A stretch of 37,500 bases of DNA from NCBI GenBank assembly GCA_963575745.1, contig CAUYUJ010022437.1:1-37500 (forward strand). The letters run 5' to 3'. Origin of the DNA: Prorocentrum cordatum (lineage: Eukaryota > Sar > Dinophyceae > Prorocentrales > Prorocentraceae). Positions 1 to 8,934 of the stretch are shown in pieces. The position numbers and the translations under genes were made by a program. The stretch's first letter is position 1, and every line of letters begins with the position of its first letter. The notes beneath the pieces were generated by a model that saw only the letters and a program-made list of their open reading frames with translations, ran no database searches and was not told the DNA's origin.

Positions 1-53
1 CGTCGGCGCCGCGCCCGCCGCGCGGCGCCGCCTGCCGCATCTGCCACGAGGAG
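1..53 (+). CDS. RING-CH (MARCH-type) E3 ubiquitin ligase, exon 1 (partial, 5' end outside window)
   Basis: The frame whose codons begin at base 3 is open from the window edge and reads SAPRPPRGAACRICHEE. CRICHE is the signature start of a RING-CH/RINGv finger, with Cys codons at 33-35 and 42-44 supplying the first two zinc ligands. RING-CH proteins are E3 ligases that recruit an E2 and are often membrane-bound, but no membrane segment is visible here. The exon is placed to end at 53, where GAG|GCC gives an AG|GC donor in phase 0. That phase matches exon 2. The nearer GT at 76-77 would leave phase 1, which exon 2 cannot continue. Reading straight on loses the remaining ligands and runs into low-complexity Arg/Gly-rich sequence. 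The finger is recognised from sequence; the exact splice site is inferred. Confidence 0.8.
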
Positions 54-589
54 GCCGCCCCGCGCGCCGCGCTGGGTGCCCCGTCTCGGCCGGGGCCGGC
101 GGGGCTCGGCACGCGCTCGGGGAGGGCGGGGGACGGGCGCCGTGCCCGATGCCGCGCCGCCGCCCGAGGGCGCCGTGCCCGATCTCGCGCTCGGGGAGGG
201 GTCGGCGGCGAGCGAGGGCGAGGCGCGAGGGGGAGGGGGGGGGGGGACGAGGGGGGAAGCGAGGGGGGGGGGGCAGGTTCGAGTTCGAGGTTCGAGGTTT
301 CCGGGCGTTTCCGTAGCTTCTTGGCGGTTTTCCGCCCTCTGGTTGCGTTTGAGCGGCTGCGCCTCGCCGAGAGCGTTCCGGGGGTGCCCGGGTCGTCCCG
401 AACGCCCACTGGAGAGCGAAATTACGACCCAAAAGCCGAATTCGGCGGCTCGCCCGGGGGGAAGTGAGAAAGAGGGGGCCTGCTCAGAAGGCGGCGGGAC
501 TTCTCCGAAGCCCTCGCGCCTTCTGAGAGGTTTCTTCTGTGCCTTCGGGCAAGGTTTAGAGAACACTTCTCTTCTCAGACGGCTTGGCA

Positions 590-650
590 TCGCTCGGACG
601 TGTGTATTTTCCCTCGGCAAGAACCATCGAGGAGTACCCAGACCCCCGAC
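590..650 (+). repeat. short dispersed repeat M, copy 1
   Basis: The segment from CATCGCTCGGACGTGTG to the GGCAAGAACCATCGAGGAG motif is matched by about 1197-1255 and, more loosely, by about 7036-7095. All three share a CATCGCT/ACCGCT start, a CTCGGCRAG-like middle and a CCATCnAGnAnnAtcC end. Each is about 55-60 bp. No termini or coding potential could be defined. Confidence 0.45.
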
Positions 651-809
651 GTGATGATTTTTTTTTCATGACGTGAACCCCAAGCGGTCTGGATCCATTC
701 CCCTGGACCGGTTTTTCGTGCCGAGCCGTTTTGTGACGGTCCCGAGGGCCGGGAAGGTCCCCAGAGGCGGAAAACAGCGAAGCACTTGGCGTCGTGTTTT
801 TTTCTCTGT
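639..809 (-). repeat. dispersed repeat A, copy 1
   Basis: On the minus strand this reads from the A-family head (run of A, then CACGACG), through the core GACCGTCACAAAACGGCTC and a GAAAAACCGGTCC box, to the tail CATCACGTCGGGGGTCTGGG. The same order of boxes recurs at about ten other places in the window, on both strands. No open frame is conserved among copies, so it is treated as a short non-coding element of about 165 bp. Confidence 0.7.
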
Positions 810-1320
810 TCTTCTCCACTCGAGGGGATCTGGGTATTATATTTGGGCCCTCCTGCGAAGCAACTGCGCGCACGAAGCCGAGAGCTGCGCGAGGAGCGGA
901 CCTCCGAGCGATGGCGGGAGGAAGGCCGCTCCAGGGCGCTCGGGGACGCCAACTGGGGCGTCGCAGTGCGCTCCTCGGAGCGGCCGCGGCCTCTGTTAGG
1001 TCGGGCCTGTCCCCCGGCATGGGAATTTTTGACGAAGAATTGAAATATTCCAGAAACTATGTACAGGATGCCCAGGGAAATACTCAAAACATAGTCCCCG
1101 TTTGTTTCATAACTATTTTTGAGTATTCCCCCCGGTAGAGGGGCAAGCCCGACTTCAGGCCATTGGCACTTCCTCCAGACTCGCCAGGTCCTGGGCATCG
1201 CTGGGACCTGTGCAGCTCTTCCTCGGCGAGGACCATCCAGGAGCATCCGGGATCGCTCTCGAAAGGTGGGCGCGCGACGTCGAAGCATGCACCCGAAGCG
1301 GACGTCCGAGCGATGGCGAG
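810..1320. other. intronic sequence without recognisable gene
   Basis: Mixed GC-rich sequence. The phrase TCCGAGCGATGGCG occurs at about 904, 1306 and 7149, and M copy 2 lies near 1197-1255. An AT-richer patch lies at 1022-1130. Open frames on both strands are short and resemble no known protein. Confidence 0.5.
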
Positions 1321-1575
1321 GCCCCTAGGCCCACCCCTTAGGCCTACCCTAGGCCCACCCTAGGCCAACCTTAGGATTACCCTAGGCCTGCCTTAGGCTT
1401 ACTCCGTAGGCCTACCCCCTAGGCCTACCCTCTAGGCCTACCCTAGGCTTACCTTAGGCTTACCCTAGGCCTACCTTAGGCCTACCCTAGGCCGACCCTA
1501 GGCCTACCCCTTAGGCTTACCCTTTAGGCCGACCCTAGGCTTACCTTAGGCTTACCTTAGGACTACCTTAGGCCT
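1321..1575. repeat. degenerate CCTAGG-rich tandem array
   Basis: About 20 loose units of roughly 10-13 nt, consensus near CCTAGGCCTAC with CCTTAGGCTTAC variants. CCTAGG is a 6-bp palindrome and recurs throughout. The unit is not the TTTAGGG plant/algal telomere repeat. No coding frame survives because the unit length varies. Confidence 0.85.
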
Positions 1576-1798
1576 TCCCCGGGCTCAGCTTCGCCCTGGC
1601 TTCGTCTCGATCGGCTGCTTCTCAGAGGGAGGGGCCCCCTTCGCCTCGAGCGGCCTCGGAAGCGGGCCTCGGGAGCGGGCCCCCGCGGCACACTGCCCTG
1701 CGCGCGCGGAGAGCTGGCCTCTCCCCACGGCCGCCGGGAGCCGCGCCCCGGAGGCCCCTCGTGCCTGGGGGCACCAGGGCCACTCCTGCGTTCGGGCC
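1576..1798. other. GC-rich spacer, nothing recognised
   Basis: GC-rich sequence between the CCTAGG array and the foldback element. No domain, RNA gene or repeat family was identified. Confidence 0.4.
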
Positions 1799-1979
1799 GG
1801 GCGAAAGGGGGGGATTGGGAAAGGGGGGGTTACGAAATTTGCTGCATGCAGCTGGTTTCGGCCTCACCGAGGGGCCCATTCCTCGATACATAGCCGCCTC
1901 CGGCGCCGGGAGGCGCCGGGAAAGTCAGCTACGTGAGCTGATTTTCAAACCCCCCCTTTGCTATCCCCCCCTTTCGCCC
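1799..1979. mobile_element. foldback / MITE-like element with arms of about 60 bp
   Basis: The left arm (1799-1858) starts GGGCGAAAGGGGGGGAT and continues through a second G-run to GAAATTTGCTGCATGCAGCTG. The right arm (1920-1979) is its imperfect reverse complement, ending CCCCCCCTTTCGCCC. About 60 bp of GC-rich sequence separates them. The form suits a miniature inverted-repeat element. No clear target-site duplication was seen at the edges. Confidence 0.6.
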
Positions 1980-2396
1980 GACCCGATACGTGCAGAGTTG
2001 AGTCGGGCATGTCCCTCTGCAGGAGGGGGATCCGAAAACAGTCAACCAACAGTCTGAGGACGATGTGTTTTAGATCACGTTGATTTTGATTTGATCTTCG
2101 TTGACTAATTCGTGAGTCTTCTTTCAAGATCCGCGTGAAAGGGGGCATGCCCGACCTGTAAAGGTTTCTTATTTAGCAGAAGAGAGAGAGTCAGAGAGGA
2201 CGTGGGTCACTCCCTGGCCCTTTTGCAGAGGCAGCCCTCCACTCGCTCTCCGCTGGCCGAGCGAGCCCACGCAGATGTTCGGGCAGCTCCTGCCTGGACC
2301 GGGCTGCTGCAGCGCCGAGGCGGGCGAGGCCACCGACGCGGGTGGACTCACCAGCCACGCCACAGCGCCAGAGCCGGCCGAAGGAGCTCAGGCCCA
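1980..2396. other. intronic spacer, nothing recognised
   Basis: An AT-richer part (about 2040-2200) is followed by GC-rich sequence. Reading frames on both strands overlap one another and show no family motifs. Confidence 0.4.
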
Positions 2397-2556
2397 TGGA
2401 CCCCCGACGTCCTGATTTGTTCCTGGCGTGGACCCCTAGCCTTCCCCGGGACCGTTCTTCTTCGTCCTGAGTCGTCTTCGGACGGCCCCGAGGGCCGCCA
2501 AGGGCCCCCCCGAGGCCGAGCACAGCGAAACATTTCCTCCCCTTCGTGATTTGTTC
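2397..2556 (-). repeat. dispersed repeat A, copy 2
   Basis: Minus-strand copy. It begins at 2556 with ACAAATCACGAAG, has the middle TGTTTCGCTGTGCTCGG and a core with GACTCAGGACGAAGAAGAAC, and ends AATCAGGACGTCGGGGGTCC at 2397. It is diverged from the other copies, and the GACCGTC box is altered to GGCCGTC. Confidence 0.65.
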
Positions 2557-2747
2557 CGAACTCGAGGGGATCTGGGAGAGTGGAGGGTGCAGTGCCAGAT
2601 GAACGGGCAGGGCCCGCCCGGTGCAAGGCCGAGGTCGCGCAGAGAGCGTGCGGCGGTGACCGCCCCGGCCTCTGTTGCTGCGCCGCTTTTTCGGCCGCAC
2701 CCTCCCCCCGCTCCTCCTCTTGCATTGCTCCTCTTGCATTGCTCCGA

Positions 2748-2807
2748 GGCGGTGGATATGAATAGTTTCGGGCCCCCCAGGGCCAAAATATATCCATATC
2801 CACCGCC
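2748..2807. repeat. short inverted repeat (hairpin)
   Basis: GGCGGTGGATATG (2748-2760) is perfectly complementary to CATATCCACCGCC (2795-2807), with a 34-base loop containing GGGCCCCCCAGGGCC. A related motif, TCCATATCCACTGC, is repeated near 31980 and 32080. Confidence 0.7.
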
Positions 2808-2870
2808 CGCCGGGGCACCAGGACGTCGGTTCCCAGGCGCTGGATGTGGATCAATTCCCGCCTCGTATTT

Positions 2871-3212
2871 GCATGGTGGCACACTTCGCTCCAACGGCAT
2901 CCCCGTCCTCGCCAGCGCCAGCGCAGACGTCCCCTGCCTGGCCGCCGACGTCAAAACTGTGCTGCTGCGCCCCCTCTCGGCCGGTCGTCCTGCGGCATAG
3001 GTGCGCGCGTCGCGCCGACCGGCGGCGGAGCCGCACCCCCTCCCCGCTCCTCCTCCTGCATTGCACGGTGGCGCAATTCGCTCTAACGGCATCCCCGTTT
3101 GGGCCTCCCATCGCCAGCGCAGACGTCCCCTGCCTGGCCGCCGACGTCGACACTGTGCCGCTGCGCCCCCTCTCGGCCGGTCGGTCGCCCTGCCGCGCCG
3201 ACTGGGCGGCGG
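2871..3212. repeat. tandem duplication, unit about 190 bp
   Basis: About 2871-3021 and 3064-3212 are near copies. Both run from GCA(T/C)GGTGGC through ACGGCATCCCCGT and GCAGACGTCCCCTGCCTGG to CGCCCCCTCTCGGCCGGTCG. Differences are substitutions and small indels. The frame CCCAPSRP arises only from this repeat and is not taken as coding. Confidence 0.75.
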
Positions 3213-3365
3213 GTCCCCGCCGCGGGCGCTCCGCGCGGAGCGCCGCCGGCTTGGCCGAGTCGGTCGATGTTGCACGACCTGACGTGTCGGAAATGGCCGA
3301 TCGCTCAAGGTTGAACGATCCCCTCGGGACGAGCGACATGGGTGCGGAAAGCATGGTCACAGTGC

Positions 3366-3540
3366 CCAACAGCAGCTCTTGCTCACTTTGGGCAGGGCTC
3401 GCTGTCCACGCCGCCGCGGCCTGTGTCTACTTGGGACAGAAGGCCGCCTGCCCAACAGCGGCCGCGGTTGGTTTGGGACAACACTTGTTGTTGGGCATCG
3501 TATTCATTTTTTCCGTACCCATTTCGGGCGTCCAAATCCC
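3366..3540 (+). repeat. dispersed repeat N, copy 1 (uninterrupted)
   Basis: The segment has GGCAGGGCTCGCTGTC, then CTACTTGGGACAGAAGGC, then GCCCAACAGCGGCC, and ends TTTTTTCCGTACCCATTTCG. The same boxes in the same order occur at 16742-17130, where they are split by foreign sequence. This copy shows the undisturbed arrangement. No protein was recognised. Confidence 0.6.
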
Positions 3541-3544
3541 CAGG

Positions 3545-3679
3545 CCAGCCACAATTGGGGGAGCTGTGGCCCTTACCCCCCTGGGGGACCCATCGATTTC
3601 GACACCCCTCTCGAGAGATCGTCGACGCGATGGGTTCCCCCAGGGGGGTAAGGACCACAGCTCCCCCAGTTGTGGCTGG
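3545..3679. repeat. near-perfect long inverted repeat, 51-bp arms
   Basis: The left arm (3545-3595) and right arm (3629-3679) are reverse complements with only a few mismatches. Both contain GGGGGAGCTGTGG and CTTACCCCCCTGGGGGA. The 33-base loop includes CTCTCGAGAG, itself a palindrome. Transcribed within intron 1, it would fold into a long stem. It may be a foldback element inserted beside repeat N. No terminal duplication was identified. Confidence 0.85.
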
Positions 3680-4058
3680 TCGGATCCCTTCGGTGTCAGA
3701 ATCCGACGCCGAAGTCGGCACGTTACGAACCTGCCGTGGCCATTCTCTTCCCCTCCCGCTCTGCACCCCTCCCCTCGTATGAGAAAGTTAAGACACGTCA
3801 GTCCAGGCGACCAAAGCACGTAGTGCAGCTTTTTGCCAGCATCGGCATGACGCTTCGTCTCGTGCGGGGCTCTTCTGAACACGACCTGCATACGAAAGTG
3901 TATAGGAACATTGCCACAGCAGGTGCGAAATAAGCTCCCCGAGTTCTCGACCCCTTCCACGGGACTGGCGTTTCGTCCCGATCCCTTTCTTAACCGTCTT
4001 CCCGGGGCCCGGCGAAACCCCCAAGTAGGCTGACGATTGTCCAACACTTCCTGTCGTC
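3680..4058. other. intronic spacer, nothing recognised
   Basis: No known domain, RNA or repeat family was seen. Open frames are short and without motifs. Confidence 0.4.
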
Positions 4059-4252
4059 GGGGGCGGCAAAGAGGGGGGTGATGACTAGGGGGGGTGGATG
4101 TCATGGCGCGGGCCATGGTATCTCCCCAGATTTTATGGCGCCTCTTCTTATTTCATTACGTCCCTGGCCCCCCCGCTGGGCCGCGCACATGCCGCCTGTC
4201 ATGATTTGCACCCCCCCCCTTTTGGACACCCCCTCTTGGCCGCTCCCGATGT
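4059..4252 (+). repeat. dispersed repeat D, copy 1
   Basis: About 190 bp, strongly similar to 9414-9608. Both contain GAGGGGGGTGATGACTAGG, TGGCGCGGGCCATG, ATGGCGCCTC or GTGGCGCCTC, GGCCCCCCCGCTGGGC, CATGATTTGCA and TCTTGGCCGCTCCCGA. The two copies share length and order. Neither keeps a convincing reading frame. Confidence 0.8.
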
Positions 4253-4373
4253 CGTGATTTGTTCGGACGGGGTTGGGACGACGATAAATCCGTTCCAGAG
4301 CGTTCCGAGCGTTCCAGAACGCTCTGAGGAGGCTGCGACGCCTGTGGGTCTCAGAGCTTCTCGATTGACCTTA
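4253..4373. other. spacer with GAGCGTTC repeats
   Basis: Contains CAGAGCGTTCCGAGCGTTCC followed by AGAACGCTCTG, a small inverted pair. A comparable AGAGCGTTCTGGGAGCGCTC stretch follows D copy 2 near 9730. Confidence 0.5.
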
Positions 4374-4532
4374 GGAGGAGAAAGAACACACAGACACAAT
4401 GGATCGTCGATTCCTTAGAAAATATGGGACAATAGGGGCACAGGGTGAAGACAGAAACCCATAAACAAAAATGAAAATATGGGGAATCCTTTTAGTTGTG
4501 TGTATTTATTTGTGTGTCCCAGGGCCCCTTCA
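4374..4532 (+). repeat. dispersed repeat C, copy 1
   Basis: The family order of boxes is AGGAG plus A-rich, ACACAGACAC, GATCGTCGATTCC, AAAATATGGG, GAAGACAGAAACCC, ATGGGGAATCC, a TGTGTATTTATTTGTGTG segment, and finally GTCCCAGGGCCCC. All are present here. Other copies lie near 8935, 9144, 25250, 25556 and 34571, all in the same orientation. About 160 bp. Confidence 0.75.
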
Positions 4533-4744
4533 GTATCCTCATCCGAACGTATCTTCGCCTTGGCTTCGTTTGTATATGTTCTATCACCATGCTGACGCGA
4601 GGGCTGTCCGAAGGCGCCCCAAGCGTGCTCAAACCTCGGTCCGGGATTATTGCACACGCCAGCCTCCGCACCTGGCTTCGCCCTCTTTCCGTGCCGTCGC
4701 AGGTGCCGCAGCGAGCGAGCGGGCGGAGTGGCATTTCCTCCTCG

Positions 4745-5005
4745 CGCTTCTCGTCGCTCTTGTCCTCTTCCTCCTCCCTCCCCACCATTCCTGCCTCCTC
4801 CTCCTTCTCCTCCTGCTCATTATCCTCCTCCTCCTTTTCCTCCTCCCCTCCTCCCCTCCCTTCTCTTCCTCTTCCCGCGCCTCCTCCTCCTCCTCCTCCT
4901 CCTCCTCCTCCTCCTCCTCCTCCTCCTCCTCCTCCTCTTACTCCCGCTCCTGCTCCTGCTGCTCCGGCTCCTCCCCCTCCTCCGCCTCCTCCTCCTCCTC
5001 CTCCA
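4745..5005 (+). repeat. (TCC)n/CT-rich microsatellite
   Basis: Almost pure pyrimidine on the + strand, with a pure CTC run near 4880-4935 and interruptions such as CTGCTCC. The homopolymeric Ser, Leu or Pro frames and minus-strand Gly/Glu frames are by-products of the repeat. Confidence 0.95.
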
Positions 5006-5384
5006 GGGCGAGCAGCCTTATTTCGAAACACAGGGTCGATCCTCGAATCTCGATGATCGGTCCTTCTCGACCCTTGACCCTCGCGGCGCCAGCCCGCCTG
5101 CCCAGGGGTTGCGCGCGTCCTTGCGCGCGGCGCGCCCCCCCCCCCCTTCCCCCGGGCGCGGCCACAGCGCTCCCTCCTCCCTCGCTCGTCGGCCTGCAGA
5201 GCATGACATATGCATGCACGCCACGTCTCGACGCTCCGCGCGACTCTCTCTTGGCGCTTGGTTCCCCCCCCCCTTCCTAGGCGCGCGGAGCGCCGCGGGG
5301 AAGGGCCCGACGCCGATAATCCAGGAGACCCGCGCGGACCTCCGAGGAGTCACATGTATGCCGCCTCTTATCCGTCGGTCGAGC
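5006..5384. other. GC-rich interval between pyrimidine tracts
   Basis: Complex sequence with alternating GCGCGC patches. No protein motif or RNA was recognised, although all frames are fairly open because of composition. Confidence 0.4.
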
Positions 5385-5580
5385 TCCCCCCCCCTCCTCC
5401 CTCCTCCTCCCTCCTCCTCTCTTCGTCCCCTCTGCCATCTCCCTGCCTCTGCCCCCCCTCCCCCCCCCCTCTCCCTCCTCCCTCCTCCGCCTCCCCCCTC
5501 CTCGTCCCCCTCGCTTCTCCCTGCCCCCCCTCCCCCCCCTCCCTCCTTCCTCCTCCCCCATGCGGTGTGCCCGCGCTCCC
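5385..5580 (+). repeat. CT-rich tract just before exon 2
   Basis: About 200 bases dominated by CCTCC and C-runs, ending about 20 bases before the exon 2 acceptor. It may act as the polypyrimidine tract. The similar CT tract ahead of exon 3 supports that reading. Confidence 0.85.
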
Positions 5581-5602
5581 CCCCCCCCCGAACGAGCCGC
5601 AG

Positions 5603-5658
5603 GGCGGCGGCGCACCGGGGGCCGCGGGGGAGCCGCTGGGGAGCTTCTGCGCGTGCAG
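5603..5658 (+). CDS. RING-CH E3 ubiquitin ligase, exon 2 (56 bp)
   Basis: The exon begins after GCCGCAG|G and reads GGGAPGAAGEPLGSFCAC plus AG, the first two bases of an Arg codon. PLGSFCACR matches the PL..PC.C part of RING-CH fingers and supplies ligands 3 and 4 (codons 5648-5650 and 5654-5656). Joined to exon 1 it leaves 18 residues between the second and third Cys, within the family range of 10-45. It ends CAG|GCCGCG, an AG|GC donor in phase 2, and exon 3 begins with the one base needed to finish Arg. The usual Pro before the Cys is Phe here. On its own this exon would not be found; it was located because the finger needed it. Confidence 0.75.
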
Positions 5659-5724
5659 GCCGCGCGGGGGGCGGCGGCCGCACGCGGCCTCGCGCCGGGG
5701 GGAGGTCGCCTTCCTCGGCCTCCA

Positions 5725-5935
5725 CCTCAAACTCCTCCTCCTCCTCCTCCTCCTCTCCTCCTCCTCCTCCTCCTCCTCTTCCTCCTCCTCCTCCTCATCC
5801 TCCTTCGGATTCATCGCGTTGGCGTGCCTCCTCCTCCTCCTCCTCCTTCCTCCTCCTCCTCCTTCCTTCTCGACCTCCTCCTCCTCCTCCTCCTCCTCGG
5901 CCTCCTTTACCTCGACCTCCTTCTCGACCTCATCA
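5725..5935 (+). repeat. (CTC)n microsatellite after exon 2
   Basis: Nearly uninterrupted CTC/TCC with short breaks (TTCGGATTCATCGCG near 5805). It starts about 70 bases downstream of exon 2, so this tiny exon sits between two pyrimidine tracts. Confidence 0.95.
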
Positions 5936-6992
5936 TCCTCGCGGCTGCTGCTGCTGCAGCGGGGCAGGCTGGTGGCCGATGCCTGACCGCCTTTCTGGGA
6001 TCTTCTTTCTAGTATACAGCCTTTCCTATCTTCCTCCTCGGCCCCGACCTCCTCCTCGAAGCTGGCAGCTGGCCGCTGGTATGTTCTGGAGTGATTGTAG
6101 CGGTTGACTGCCATTGGATATCCCAGGGCAGCCAGCAATCTAGTTAGGTAGTTGACAAAAGGTCAGGCAATGAAAGGTCAGCTTGAAAAGGTCGAAAGGA
6201 TAAAAGAACGACCGAGCGGCGGACACGACTTCCTCGGTCCTTCCCTTCTGTTCTTCAAAACTCACCCGGACGCGCATGAACCCCTGTTGCGTAAAAAGTC
6301 GGTGGGTATGTAGCAAGGGGGGAGGCATGAACCCCTGCTGCGTAAAAAAGTACGGGGAGGAGGTAGCAAGGGCAGAGTTTGGCAGCATTTGCTTGGATGT
6401 GGCTGACGATCGGTCATGCAGTCCTCACGTCAGATCAGAATTGTCAAGGGCATGGTGCGCGTGGGTCTTCATGAACGGTCGGTGCGAGTAGGTAGCGGTC
6501 GTGGGCCGATGTGGCTTAGCCCCCCTCAGCCAAGCCTAGCACAGGACCATACGCAACCCACGTTCGTGTCCCGTTTCGAAGAGCTCGATGCAGAGTCACT
6601 GTGGACTCGGCGGGGCTGCACAGCGCGAGTGCGAGTGAGCAGCTGCACTGACAGGAGAGATACGTTTGTGGCAGGGTACACACACCTCGGCGGTTCTCTC
6701 GCTGGCCAATATCGGAAGCTCGAAGCGATGGATGCTCCCCCTGCGCCCGGAATGGCGGATGGGGCAGGCTAGCCAACGGGCCGACGGGGAGGCCGAGCCG
6801 GCCCTCGCTTTCCACCCCCGCTGTCCTCTTTGCCCGCGGGGCTTGGGGGTTGGGAGCTGACGATCTTGGCGCGGTGGCTGGCCCTGTGCCCCCTCGGGGG
6901 GCCTGTGCCGGTCATCGCGAGCAGGTGGTCCTGTCGCTTGTCCCCCCTGCCCCGCTCTCAGCAGCCCCTTCAACCATGGATTGGTGGGGGTG
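5936..6992. other. intronic sequence without recognisable gene
   Basis: Holds a direct duplication: GCATGAACCCCTG(T/C)TGCGT occurs at about 6275 and 6327, each followed by AAAAA, a G-rich run and GTAGCAAGGG. The rest shows no domain, RNA or named repeat. Confidence 0.5.
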
Positions 6993-6993
6993 A

Positions 6994-7029
<36 letters not shown>

Positions 7030-7030
7030 C
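6993..7030 (+). repeat. (GA)n microsatellite
   Basis: About 17 GA dinucleotides after GGGGGTGAA. A shorter GA run lies near 7220. Confidence 0.95.
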
Positions 7031-7398
7031 CACCTTTGCACCGCTCGGTTGTGTGCATGTTGTCGCGGCGAGGGCCATCGAGAAACATCCTGGATCATCG
7101 AGCAACAGACCATACGCACGACACCGACACAAACATGGGGAATGGGCTTCCGAGCGATGGCGAGTTACTGGAGCAGTTCCCCCCCAGACTTCGGATGCGG
7201 AGTCGCAGCAGTGGGGGAGCTCGAGAGAGAGAGAGCTTCTGTAGAGCGTGGCGCGTGTATGGACGCGGCGGCCTCCCCCTCTCCTTCCCAGTGTAATTCA
7301 CAGCTGGCCCAAGGGTTAGGAGCAATCCTAGTTTGGGAGTGATGCCCCTCCGTTCTTGACCATTGGGCTGTCCACCTTGGAGTGCTCTTTATTTCGGA

Positions 7399-7565
7399 TA
7401 CAGTCGGAACGAGGTACAAGATCGAGGTCGGTTCGGGGAGGGTCTCCCAATGTTATTCGTGTTTGTTGGATGTTCTTGTGCATCCTGGGGACGGTACCCT
7501 TGAATGTCATGTTTGTTTTGGCCGACGGGGGGTCTCATGTTATTGAAGGTTGCTCTTCTGACCTC
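7399..7565 (+). repeat. dispersed repeat G, copy 1
   Basis: Matches 14961-15125. Shared boxes are TACAGTCGGA, CGAGGTACAAGA, CGAGGTCGGTTCG, GTTTGTTGGATGTTCTTGTG, CATCCTGGGGA, GTACCCTTG and TGGCCGAC. Its 3' third also resembles 32218-32293. Translations of the copies look alike (VLADGGSHVIEGC here), but no larger protein is evident. Confidence 0.75.
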
Positions 7566-8195
7566 AGCCCACGCTCCCGTGCCCTTGCTCCGACTGCACC
7601 AGAGACCGTCCGAGCGAGAGAGGAAGCGACAAGGCCTTGAGTGCGCTGGAGGTTGGCGCTCCTGGGAGCCCTGGCTGTTGGGACGGCGGTGTGCGAGCTG
7701 CCTCGGGCTTATGCGGGGGACCCATACTGACTGACCTGAGGTCGTATGCACTGGGCTCCCAGCTTTGGTGGAGGAGCTTTTGCTTGTGGCACCCGACCGT
7801 GGTCACAAATTGACCAGCACTGCGGTAGGGCAGGAACCCATGCCATGGTTTGTTTTTGTGCGGATATTGCGCGCAGGAGATTTGCACAGGTGGGCGGAGA
7901 CATATAGTCGTCTTCCTGAAGCAGTGGGACCACGGCGCTGCGAAAATTTAGACGTGGCTTACTCCCCAAGCGTGGCATCTCCGTCAGCTGCGTGGAGCTG
8001 GAAATTCTCCTATCACGTTCCGGCAAGAATGTTCGCCTCCATTGCAAGACCGAAGCAGGCGCCTGCACAACATGCCTCCCGCTGGAAGGTTTGGCGGCGT
8101 TTCGTGCATACGATGCGATTCTGTTCAGTCCAGGCGGATTTCATCCTCCTCCTCCCCTCGGAGGGGGAAAAAGGTACTCATACCGCTATCCCTCC
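7566..8195. other. intronic sequence without recognisable gene
   Basis: Complex sequence of moderate GC with no repeat units or protein motifs identified. Several open frames up to about 180 codons exist in both directions, none resembling a known family. Confidence 0.4.
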
Positions 8196-8295
8196 TTCGT
8201 TTTCCCCTTTTTGGGCCTCCTGGGAGGTCCTCGTCGGGAGAGGTCAGGGAGTAGCAGTATCGTCACCTTTTGATGTCCCCACCCTTCCGTCTCCC
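8196..8295 (+). repeat. dispersed repeat P, copy 1
   Basis: The order CGTTTTCCC, GGGCCTCCTGGGAGG, CGGGAGAGGTCAGGG, AGTAGCAGTATCG and CCTTTTGATGTCCCCACC recurs at 11438-11580 with an extra 30-40 bases inserted in its middle. Confidence 0.6.
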
Positions 8296-8313
8296 TGCGC
8301 CGCACCGTTGTGA

Positions 8314-8372
8314 GGCGCTACATGTTCTGTTTCACAGTCGTTGGGCGCTCCACGATCTGTTTCACGGTCGCG
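8314..8372 (+). repeat. 30-bp tandem duplication
   Basis: Two adjacent units sharing GCGCT, (T)CTGTTTCAC and GGTCG/AGTCG. Confidence 0.6.
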
Positions 8373-8934
8373 TCGCGCTCCGTACTTCTGCGTCGCGTCC
8401 GTGATGCATGCAGACCGATCCTGCGCCGCTGAGCACGCGCAGTCATCCTTACGACGCCAATGCTAGACTGTCCTGACGCGCACGGCTCTGCCCGCGCGTC
8501 CTTCTGGAAGGTTGGCTCCGCGTTGCGTGGCGGCTTCGGTCTCCAGGGCTGCTCTCGGGCCCTGGGCTGTCGACCTTGGTCCAGGACGAACCAGCCGGAA
8601 AGGTTCCGAGCTCTGGCGCCCGCGATTGCACAGAAAGCACGTCCTTGCAGTGAACCCGCATGGCAAGGATGAGCCACAGTCCACAGGGTCATCGTTGCAC
8701 CCGTGTCCCTCCGGCCCAGCCTTGCTCGCTCTCGCCGGCCGCGCCCCGCTCGCAGAGAGTGCCGGCGTGGCCCTCCAAGATCCCTGCGTCCCGATCGTGC
8801 GTCGCGGTTTGCACGGGGGCTGGCTGCAGGATGCATGAGGTTCTCGTTGGCGGCGCCCTCGTCGGCGTCCTCGATCGATCGCCCGAGGTCCTGGATGCGA
8901 GAGTCGGGCTCGAACTTTTCGGACTGGCCCGTGT
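8373..8934. other. GC-rich intronic spacer
   Basis: Frames are open by composition. No domain, RNA gene or repeat family was recognised. Confidence 0.35.

Larger units (their letters stand above)
54..5602 (+). other. intron 1 of the RING-CH gene (inferred, about 5.5 kb)
   Basis: It runs from the AG|GC donor at 53/54 to the AG|G acceptor at 5602/5603, phase 0. It carries a G-rich stretch (about 222-272), repeat copies A1, A2, C1, D1, N1 and M, a CCTAGG-rich array, a foldback element, a strong hairpin and (TCC)n tracts. A 200-base CT-rich stretch lies just before the acceptor and could serve as an oversized polypyrimidine tract. AGG occurs at both boundaries, so the exact cut is slightly ambiguous, as is common in dinoflagellate introns. 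Confidence 0.65.

Noticed and set aside
76-654. Continuous frame after exon 1 (starting at the ATG at 76 in another frame, or the exon frame read through)
   Set aside because: It is low-complexity Arg/Gly/Ala sequence from GC-rich DNA and lacks the remaining RING-CH ligands.
1321-1575. Telomeric repeat
   Set aside because: The unit is CCTAGGCCTAC-like and degenerate; it lacks the regular TTTAGGG or TTAGGG unit.
2941-2990. CCCAPS motif as the missing CxC exon
   Set aside because: No following RG or phase-2 AG|GC donor fits exon 3; 5603-5658 gives exact phase and family context.
4471-6138. Long overlapping open frames of Ser, Leu, Pro, Glu or Arg runs around the TCC tracts
   Set aside because: They occur in several frames and both strands at once and consist of homopolymers from the trinucleotide repeat.
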